A DNA stretch of 8,016 nt from JBFHRE01 sp041591895. Lineage in GTDB: Bacteria > Actinomycetota > Acidimicrobiia > Spongiisociales > ZC4RG35. Under the pieces are notes generated by a model. It did not search any database. It was given only the letters and a program-made list of their open reading frames with translations, and was not told the DNA's origin. Shown here one piece after another: positions 1-4,997 of this stretch. Made by a program: the position numbers and the translations under genes. Within the stretch, counting starts at the first letter, position 1. Every line of letters starts with the position of its first letter. Location: NCBI GenBank assembly GCA_041591895.1, contig JBFHRE010000109.1, forward strand, positions 1-8,016. The letters are read 5' to 3'.

Positions 1-1371
1 CTCGAAGAACTCGTCGAGATTCGATGCTCCGGCGTAGGTACATGAAGAGCGAACGCCGGCCACGATGCGGTCGAGGATGTCCTCGACGCTCGGGGTCCGG
101 GGATCGAGGTACATGCGGGACGCAGAGATACCCTCGTCGAACATCTCCTTGCGAGCCCTCTCGAACCGCGACTCACCCCGGGTGCGGTTGGTGACTGCCC
201 GGGCCGACGCCATGCCGTAGTTCTCCTTGTACAGGCGCCCATCCGGATCGCGGAGCGTGTCCGCGGCCGATTCGTAGGTTCCGGCGAACCACGATCCGAT
301 CATCACGTTGGCGGCTCCAGCCGCGAGAGCGAGCGCCACGTCGCGCGGATGGCGCACACCGCCGTCTGCCCAGATGTGTTTCCCGTGCCGTCGTGCTTCC
401 TCGGCGCACTCGACCACCGCCGAGAACTGAGGCCGGCCGACTGCAGTCATCATCCGGGTGGTGCACATCGCGCCTGGTCCAACCCCGACCTTGACGATGT
501 CGGCCCCGGCGGCGATGAGGTCCCGGGTGCCTTCGCGGGTGACCACATTGCCGGCCACGACCGGCACCGACCCGGCCACCGTCCGGATTGCGTCGAGGGC
601 TTCGAGCATCTTCCGCTGATGGCCGTGGGCGGTGTCGACGACGATCACATCCACGTCGTTGGCGATGAGTTCCTTGACCGACTCGGCAACGTCGCCGTTG
701 ATGCCGACCGCGGCCGCGACCAGGAGACGCCCCGAGGTGTCGGTCGCCGGCTCGTAGAGGGTCGAGCGGAGGGTGCCTCGCTCCGTGATGGCTCCCAGCA
801 ACCGCCCGTCGACGTCGATGACCGGGGCGAAATGGAGGCGGCGTTCCCCGAGGGCGTCGAACAGGCCGCGAGGATCCGACGATGTCGCAATCGTGATCGG
901 GTTCGTCGACATCACCCGGTCGAGGGGACTGAATCGGTCGAAACCCTCCCCGTCCGACTCGGTGAAGATTCCCACCGGTCGCCCCTCGTCGTCGATCACG
1001 ATCACCGCCCCATGGGCGCGTTTGTGTATGAGATCCATGGCTGTGTTGATCGTGTCGCCGGGACCAAGCGTGATCGGCGTCTCCAGAACCAGATCTGCCC
1101 GCTTGACGGCGGCGGTCATGTCGGCAACGGCCTGTACCGGGATGTCCTGGGGGAGGACCGCCAGCCCGCCCCGCCGGGCAATCGTCTCCGCCATCCGGCG
1201 CCCCGAGACGGCGGTCATGTTTGCCACCACCACGGGGATGGTGGTGCCGATGCCGTCGGGGGTGGTGAGATCGACGTGCATCCTGCTCCCGAGGTCGGTC
1301 ATCGACGGGACGAGAAACACGTCGGAATATGTGAGGTCATGGGTGGGGTGTTGATCGTTGAGAAAGCGCAC
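1..1371 (-). CDS. guaB1: GuaB1-type GMP reductase / IMP dehydrogenase-family protein with CBS domains (C-terminus cut by window edge)
   Basis: The reading frame stays open from GTG at 1371 to position 1 (457 codons, no stop). An N-terminal TIM-barrel segment (DLTYSDVFLVPS, residues 12-23; VVVANMTAVSGRRMAE, 47-62) is followed by a CBS pair at about 94-205, then the second barrel part: DTAHGH (246-251), the catalytic loop GVGPGAMCTTR with Cys303 (296-306), and ADGGVRHPRD (335-344). After the catalytic Cys the sequence reads TRMMTAVGRPQFSAV, closer to GuaC-type GMP reductases than to the TRIVTGVG of classical IMP dehydrogenase. The mycobacterial GuaB1 family is known to reduce GMP to IMP with NADPH, with CBS domains for nucleotide control, in cytosolic purine salvage. 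Family members have about 480 residues, so some 20 are missing. The GTG start is supported by an AGGA 8 nt upstream and by the family N-terminus (MRFLN...). It lies 50 bp behind the sua5-like gene and is probably cotranscribed. Automated pipelines often call this family IMP dehydrogenase. Confidence 0.95.
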   Translation of the reverse strand, partial: MRFLNDQHPTHDLTYSDVFLVPSMTDLGSRMHVDLTTPDGIGTTIPVVVANMTAVSGRRMAETIARRGGLAVLPQDIPVQAVADMTAAVKRADLVLETPITLGPGDTINTAMDLIHKRAHGAVIVIDDEGRPVGIFTESDGEGFDRFSPLDRVMSTNPITIATSSDPRGLFDALGERRLHFAPVIDVDGRLLGAITERGTLRSTLYEPATDTSGRLLVAAAVGINGDVAESVKELIANDVDVIVVDTAHGHQRKMLEALDAIRTVAGSVPVVAGNVVTREGTRDLIAAGADIVKVGVGPGAMCTTRMMTAVGRPQFSAVVECAEEARRHGKHIWADGGVRHPRDVALALAAGAANVMIGSWFAGTYESAADTLRDPDGRLYKENYGMASARAVTNRTRGESRFERARKEMFDEGISASRMYLDPRTPSVEDILDRIVAGVRSSCTYAGASNLDEFFE

Positions 1372-1379
1372 TGAGTGGA

Positions 1380-1383
1380 TCCT
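1380..1383 (-). promoter_or_regulatory. Ribosome binding site of guaB1
   Basis: AGGA on the minus strand, 8 nt before the GTG at 1371. This supports the GTG as the start although it is a non-ATG codon. Confidence 0.55.
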
Positions 1384-1421
1384 GACGACGGCGCGAGGCG
1401 ACAAGGCCCCGGCGGCGGATT

Positions 1422-2363
1422 CTACCGGCGCGATGCCCGCCGGAGCCGATCCATGATCGCCCGACCGATGCCGATCTCGGGAACCGGTTCGGCGTAGATC
1501 GCCGAGGTGCCTGCCGAGTCGAGGTCGTGGAGCGCTTCGAAGAGGTTGGCGGCGGCTTCGATCAGGTCACCCGACGGCGAGAGGACCCTGGCAGCCGCGA
1601 AGCCCTTGGCGGCTGACTGGAACGTGAGAGCTGCGGCCCGGCCGCGGTCCGGGCATTCATCCGGCGGAGCGATCGTGAGCGGGGTGGCTGGGGCGTAATG
1701 GTCGTCGAGTGAACCGGGAGTCACCGGACCGTCCCCGGGGTCGACGACCGGATGGAAGCCGGCTTCGGTGAGCATTTCCTGAGTGACAGCGCCGTGTCGG
1801 AGGATCCGGACCGTCCCGCCCACCGCCACGATCGTCGATTCCACGCCGTGATGGGTGGGCCCGCCGTCCAGGATCACATCGACTCGCTCTCCCAGCAGCC
1901 GATCGACATGCTCCGCTCGGGTCGGGGAGAGCCGCCCGAACGGATTGGCGCTCGGGGCGGCGATCGGCGTGCCCGCCAACGTGATGAGTGACAGGGCAAT
2001 CGGGTGATTCGGCATCCGGACTCCCACCGTTTCGAGTCCGGATGTGACGATGCCCGGGACGCGCGGCCGCTTCGGAAGCACCAGCGTGAGCGGGCCTGGC
2101 CACCAGCGCTCGATCATCGCCGCTGCGGTGTCGTCGATCTCGGCTGCCACCTCGCCTGCCATCGAGGGGCCGTCGACATGCACGATCAAGGGGTCGAAGT
2201 GAGGCCTCTCTTTGGCCGCGAAGATCCGGGCGACAGCCGGAGGGGAGAACGCATCCGCGCCCAGCCCGTAGACGGTCTCGGTCGGGAACGCCACGAGTCC
2301 GCCGGCGGTGATGTGATCGGCGGCGAGGGCGAGCCCGGAGGGGTCGGGTTGGATGATGGCCAT
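1422..2363 (-). CDS. sua5: Sua5/YciO/YrdC/YwlC-type L-threonylcarbamoyladenylate synthase
   Basis: 313 residues with the two-domain Sua5 layout. The enzyme makes threonylcarbamoyl-AMP from threonine, bicarbonate and ATP, which the TsaD complex uses to form t6A37 in ANN-decoding tRNAs (cytosol). YrdC-domain signatures are intact: PTETVYGLG (27-35), KERPHFDPLIVHV (51-63, the KxRP nucleotide-binding motif), WPGPLTLVL (88-96), VGVRMPNHP (113-121), APSAN (136-140) followed by SPT (146-148), ILDGG (164-168), GVESTIV (173-179) and ILRHGAVT (187-194). The linker TPGSLDDHYAP (215-225) matches the SPGMxxxHYAP lid of Sua5 proteins. A C-terminal Sua5 domain (about 226-313) ends with IGRAIMDRLRRAS. The length fits Sua5 rather than the shorter TsaC. 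An in-frame TGA lies at 2381-2379, so ATG 2363 is the furthest possible start. No Shine-Dalgarno precedes it; the leader instead has CTCCTCC. Stop is TAG. It follows the MBL gene after 62 bp. Confidence 0.95.
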   Translation of the reverse strand: MAIIQPDPSGLALAADHITAGGLVAFPTETVYGLGADAFSPPAVARIFAAKERPHFDPLIVHVDGPSMAGEVAAEIDDTAAAMIERWWPGPLTLVLPKRPRVPGIVTSGLETVGVRMPNHPIALSLITLAGTPIAAPSANPFGRLSPTRAEHVDRLLGERVDVILDGGPTHHGVESTIVAVGGTVRILRHGAVTQEMLTEAGFHPVVDPGDGPVTPGSLDDHYAPATPLTIAPPDECPDRGRAAALTFQSAAKGFAAARVLSPSGDLIEAAANLFEALHDLDSAGTSAIYAEPVPEIGIGRAIMDRLRRASRR

Positions 2364-2425
2364 GTCGGAGGAGTTGTATCAGGTTGATCCACCCCACCCC
2401 AGCCGGCGTCCGAGAGGATCGACGG
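2364..2425 (-). other. Short intergenic leader before the sua5-like gene
   Basis: 62 bp between the MBL-gene stop and the sua5-like ATG. Read on the minus strand it has a G-rich run (GGGGTGGGGTGG), then TGATACAAC, then CTCCTCC just before the ATG. I see no terminator hairpin, no convincing -10/-35 pair and no ribosome binding site. It is most simply a read-through spacer of one operon. Confidence 0.4.
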
Positions 2426-3403
2426 TCAGGGCATTCGATACCAGGCGGTAGCGTCACTCTCGAAGCGAAGGATCCTCTCGTCGAGTCGCAGGTGCTCGAG
2501 GTGGGATACGGTTTCGCGCAGAGCGAGGCGTTGCTCGAGAGTCGTGAGGTGGGGCCGGAAAGCGTGGCCCATCACCTGCCACGCAGTCATCGGGCCGGCC
2601 TCGAGGATGCCCTCCATGGTGGACAGCCGCCGGTCGTGATGAAGTGCGATCTGTTCGGCGCGTTGTGACCCCCGTTCGACGATGACCCCATGGGCGGGAT
2701 AGGTCAGGCCGATCTTCAGTTCCGCCAGTCGGGCGACCGAGTCGAGATAGAGGCCGAGCACGTCCAGATCGGTCCGATCCCACATGATGACGGGAGTGAT
2801 CTTGGGGAGGATGTGGTCGCCCGAGAAGAGAATCCCGGTGAGGGAATCCCGGAGACAGATGTGGGCGTGCTCATGTCCGGGAGTGTGGAGCACCTCGAGG
2901 TGACGGCCGGAACCAAGGCTGATCAGATCTCCGTCGTTCACGACGTCGCTCGGAGCCTGCAGGAGTGGCATCCAGTCGGGCCGGAACAGCGCGGAGAATG
3001 GGCCTTGCAACGAATCGGGAACGCCATGTCGTATCGCAAACGCCTCGGTCCAGGTCGCGAGGCCCGGCGTGTCGTTGTAGACCTCGATGCCCGCCAGTGA
3101 GTTTCGATGGAGGACGAGGCGGCAGCCGGTCTCGGCCACCAGGCGTGGTGCCATCCCCACGTGGTCGGGATGGAGATGACTCACGACAAGGGTATGAATC
3201 GGCCGGTCGGCCAGACCGAGGTCGGCGAGTCCCGCGCCGAGTCGGTCGCGTCCGGGTTCCCAGTCGACGCCACAATCGATGAGCAGCAGACCCTCCGTAG
3301 TCTCGAGGACATACGCGTTGACCCAGGCGGGCGAGGCGAAAGGCAAGGGGAGAGGAATCACCGAGATACCGTGGCCGAGCCGTGTGGTCTCGGGCAGGCT
3401 CAC
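2426..3403 (-). CDS. MBL-fold metallo-hydrolase (LACTB2/glyoxalase II-like) with C-terminal winged-helix-like region
   Basis: 325 residues. All zinc-ligand motifs of the metallo-beta-lactamase fold are visible: HLHPDH (H76, H78, D80, H81), TPGH (H177), SGDHIL (D196) and PAHG (H238). A complete di-metal site is therefore expected. Residues 240-325 (about 85, helical, RLALRETVSHLEHLRLDERI near the end) resemble the winged-helix tail of LACTB2-like proteins. No signal peptide is visible, so it is probably cytosolic. The substrate cannot be read from sequence; thioester hydrolysis or RNA cleavage by LACTB2-like members are candidates only. The start is GTG at 3403, sharing the 4-nt GTGA with the stop of the dodecin-like gene, with AAGGAG 11 nt upstream inside that gene. 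This implies translational coupling. Stop is TGA (2428-2426). Confidence 0.92.
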   Translation of the reverse strand: MSLPETTRLGHGISVIPLPLPFASPAWVNAYVLETTEGLLLIDCGVDWEPGRDRLGAGLADLGLADRPIHTLVVSHLHPDHVGMAPRLVAETGCRLVLHRNSLAGIEVYNDTPGLATWTEAFAIRHGVPDSLQGPFSALFRPDWMPLLQAPSDVVNDGDLISLGSGRHLEVLHTPGHEHAHICLRDSLTGILFSGDHILPKITPVIMWDRTDLDVLGLYLDSVARLAELKIGLTYPAHGVIVERGSQRAEQIALHHDRRLSTMEGILEAGPMTAWQVMGHAFRPHLTTLEQRLALRETVSHLEHLRLDERILRFESDATAWYRMP

Positions 3404-3621
3404 CCGTGGATCGACTCCTTCACCGAGAAGGTGACGTCGAGGGTGACCACGAACTCGGTCGGCACCCCCGAGTCGTCAACGCTGCCCCGCACCGAAACCA
3501 CGGTGAACTCGGTGATCTCGTCGATGGTGGTCGCCGCCCGGGCGAGAACGGTTCGGACGGCGTCCTCGATGCTGCGAGCCGAACCTCCGGACAGGCGAAC
3601 GGTCTTGGTGATCATGCTCAT
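3400..3621 (-). CDS. Dodecin-like small protein (dodecin family, non-classical flavin site)
   Basis: 73 residues, the usual dodecin size (about 65-75), with one helix (about 16-32) between beta strands: TKTVRLSGGSARSIEDAV (5-22), then ITEFTVVSVRGSV (36-48), then TEFVVTLDVTF (55-65). Dodecins are dodecameric hollow shells that bind flavins or, in the SecE2-like branch, other ligands. By my alignment from memory, the Trp of the usual WFEV motif that stacks on the isoalloxazine is Glu38 here. The Gln of the usual YQVTL strand is Val58. Classical flavin binding is therefore doubtful and a SecE2/calcium-dodecin-like role is an alternative. The ATG at 3621 overlaps the amine oxidase stop as ATGA, and its stop overlaps the MBL start as GTGA, so all three are translationally coupled. 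A second in-frame ATG at 3615 would shorten it by two residues. There is no clear ribosome binding site, as expected for a coupled start. Confidence 0.85.
   Translation of the reverse strand: MSMITKTVRLSGGSARSIEDAVRTVLARAATTIDEITEFTVVSVRGSVDDSGVPTEFVVTLDVTFSVKESIHG
3415..3420 (-). promoter_or_regulatory. Ribosome binding site of the MBL-fold gene
   Basis: AAGGAG on the minus strand, 11 nt upstream of the GTG at 3403 and inside the 3' end of the dodecin-like gene. It supports the GTG start and coupled translation. Confidence 0.55.
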
Positions 3622-4904
3622 GGCGAGGCACGGTAGCCGCCGGCCGACTCGCGCAGTCGTTGGGCTGCGTCCAAGCCCGACAGATGGGCTCCGTGGACCG
3701 TTCCGAAGCTGTCCGGGCGGGTGTGCTCTCCCGCCAGCACGATTCTGGGGGTGAGCGGCTCGGCGAGGGCGTCGACGGCGTAGGGGTCGTGACCCGCCAG
3801 CGGATACGAGTACGACCCGAAAGAGTACGGGTCCGACCGCCAGTCGGTCGAGGTCCAGGCGAGGGGGTCGGGAGCGTCGGGCACCATTTCCATGAGAACT
3901 TCGAGGGCGGCGGCCTTCCGCTCTTCCGGGTCGGTCGGCAGGCTCGATGTGACCGAAGCGGGGTTGTGGAACGCGACCAGCGCAGGACGGCCATCCGGGT
4001 CGGAAACGTCGACCCACGCCGGAAAGCGCCGACCGGGCGACACGTAGGTCAATCGTCTCACGTCGGCCGGCCAGAACCGTTCCTCGAACACCAGTATCAC
4101 CTTCTCCAGCCCTCCCATGGTGACCGCCGCCAGGGCCGACGATCGGACCTCGAGAGCAGGAAGCGAGATCTTGTGCTGGTGGAGGACACCGAGCGGCACT
4201 GCCACCACGACCGCATCGGCGGTGGCCTCGCCGCCGGCCCAGTCGACCTGGATGCCGGTGCCGACTTCCAGCACCCGTTCGACCGTGCAGCCGGTCTGGA
4301 TGTCGAGTCCCTTGGCGAGCCAGTCGACCAGTTGGCCGTACCCCCCGACGATCCGGCGATTGCCGCCGGCATGGAGCAGATAGCGGGCGTTGCCGCCCAA
4401 GGACACAGTCTGTGGCAACCCGCCGACATTGAGCGCACCCTCCATCCACTTGAGCCGGAAGTCGAGCAGTTCGGCTTCGAAGCCGCGTACCCGGCGATCG
4501 TTCAGATACCACTCGACCCCGGTGGCCAGGTCGGCGGTCGGCCCGACTGCAGCGGCTGCCTCCGAGTAGTCGAAATCGGCGGCCACCGCAACGACGGAAG
4601 CGGTCTCGGCCGGGTGAGCCCAACCACGTCCGGCGGTGAATACGGCCATGCCGCTTCCCCAAGAACCGTCGTTGAAGTGGGGGAGACCGGCCCGGTCGAT
4701 CTCATCCATGAGCGGATTTCCGAACGGTCCATGTATCCAGGATCCACCCAGGTCGACTCTGGCACCGCCGAGATCCCGGGTGAACGTGCGACCACCGATC
4801 CGGTCGCGACCCTCCAGCACCAGGACATCCCATCCTTCGGCCGTCAGTCGGGAGGCGGCCGTCAATCCGGCGACTCCGGCTCCGACGACGATCACCGATG
4901 GCAT
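3618..4904 (-). CDS. FAD-dependent amine oxidase (polyamine oxidase / LSD1-like flavin monoamine oxidase family)
   Basis: 428 residues, typical for this family, which oxidises C-N bonds with O2 and releases H2O2. The FAD Rossmann motif VVGAGVAGLTAA (6-17) has GxGxxG at 8-13 and an acidic Glu31 for the ribose. GRDRIGGRT (32-40) and LGGSWIHG (52-59) follow. ADAVVVAVPLGVL (229-241) is the second dinucleotide-fold signature. Lys268 in the GLEKVILVF strand aligns with the active-site Lys of MAO and PAO. TDWRSDPYSFGSYSY (353-367) and AGEHT (391-395) with TVHGAHLSG (402-410) match the polyamine-oxidase/LSD1-type C-terminus rather than the tyrosine-containing MAO-B version. No signal peptide precedes the Rossmann strand, so it is cytosolic; the substrate is unknown. 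An in-frame TAG at 4916-4914 makes ATG 4904 the earliest start, and there is no ribosome binding site. Its TGA overlaps the start of the dodecin-like gene. It is the first gene of the leftward unit. Confidence 0.93.
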   Translation of the reverse strand: MPSVIVVGAGVAGLTAASRLTAEGWDVLVLEGRDRIGGRTFTRDLGGARVDLGGSWIHGPFGNPLMDEIDRAGLPHFNDGSWGSGMAVFTAGRGWAHPAETASVVAVAADFDYSEAAAAVGPTADLATGVEWYLNDRRVRGFEAELLDFRLKWMEGALNVGGLPQTVSLGGNARYLLHAGGNRRIVGGYGQLVDWLAKGLDIQTGCTVERVLEVGTGIQVDWAGGEATADAVVVAVPLGVLHQHKISLPALEVRSSALAAVTMGGLEKVILVFEERFWPADVRRLTYVSPGRRFPAWVDVSDPDGRPALVAFHNPASVTSSLPTDPEERKAAALEVLMEMVPDAPDPLAWTSTDWRSDPYSFGSYSYPLAGHDPYAVDALAEPLTPRIVLAGEHTRPDSFGTVHGAHLSGLDAAQRLRESAGGYRASP

Positions 4905-4910
4905 CGTTGC

Positions 4911-4916
4911 AGGCTA
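4911..4916 (-). promoter_or_regulatory. Possible -10 element of the leftward operon, implying a leaderless mRNA
   Basis: TAGCCT fits the TANNNT pattern of actinobacterial -10 elements. It ends 6 nt before ATG 4904, so transcription would begin at or next to the A of the start codon. That would explain the missing Shine-Dalgarno. No -35 hexamer is visible at 16-18 bp spacing, so this rests on one short degenerate motif. Confidence 0.35.
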
Positions 4917-4968
4917 CTTCGGACGGCAAAGAGCCAGGGGCCTCGTGAGAATCGGGGTTGAACTCTCC

Positions 4969-4997
4969 TGGACGATCGAACAGGTGTTCGATATGAT
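4969..4997 (+). promoter_or_regulatory. Predicted dnaE2 promoter with LexA operator in the spacer
   Basis: TGGACG (4969-4974, 4/6 match to TTGACA) and TATGAT (4992-4997, 5/6 match to TATAAT) are separated by exactly 17 bp. The spacer (4975-4991) is filled by the SOS box. Start of transcription would fall near 5004-5005, at an in-frame GTG codon (5005-5007). LexA bound here would block RNA polymerase directly. Confidence 0.6.
4976..4991. promoter_or_regulatory. SOS box (LexA operator)
   Basis: TCGAACAGGTGTTCGA is a perfect match to the mycobacterial/Gram-positive LexA consensus TCGAAC-N4-GTTCGA. The symmetry extends one base on each side (4975-4992), giving two 8-bp arms around a central GG. 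It lies directly before the dnaE2 start. It is also 72 bp upstream of the divergent amine oxidase ATG, where repression is less likely because it does not touch that gene's presumed -10. Confidence 0.9.

Noticed and set aside
349..1374. Long plus-strand open frame (341 codons) opposite guaB1
   Set aside because: It is antisense to a fully conserved GuaB1 protein and its translation has no recognisable motif; such frames arise from GC-rich third positions.
1372..1421. Terminator between the sua5-like gene and guaB1
   Set aside because: The 50-bp gap has GC-rich runs (CCGCCGCCGGGGCC) but no convincing stem-loop followed by a T tract.
2384..2668. Plus-strand TTG-started frame of 94 codons with GGAGGAG 10 nt upstream
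   Set aside because: The ribosome-binding-like GGAGGAG is attractive, but the frame is antisense to the C-terminal region of the MBL protein and its translation shows no motif.
3400..4662. Minus-strand 420-codon frame covering the amine oxidase region
   Set aside because: Only its last 73 codons are real (the dodecin-like gene). The upstream part is the amine oxidase read out of frame and is Arg-rich.
3660..4961. Plus-strand open frame of 433 codons opposite the amine oxidase
   Set aside because: Mirror of the conserved amine oxidase coding frame. The product is a low-complexity Arg/Gly/Asp-rich sequence with no fold signature.
4945..4992. Upstream GTG (4945) as an extended dnaE2 start
   Set aside because: It is in frame, but it would put the SOS box and promoter inside the coding sequence and add 16 residues with no counterpart in DnaE2 proteins.
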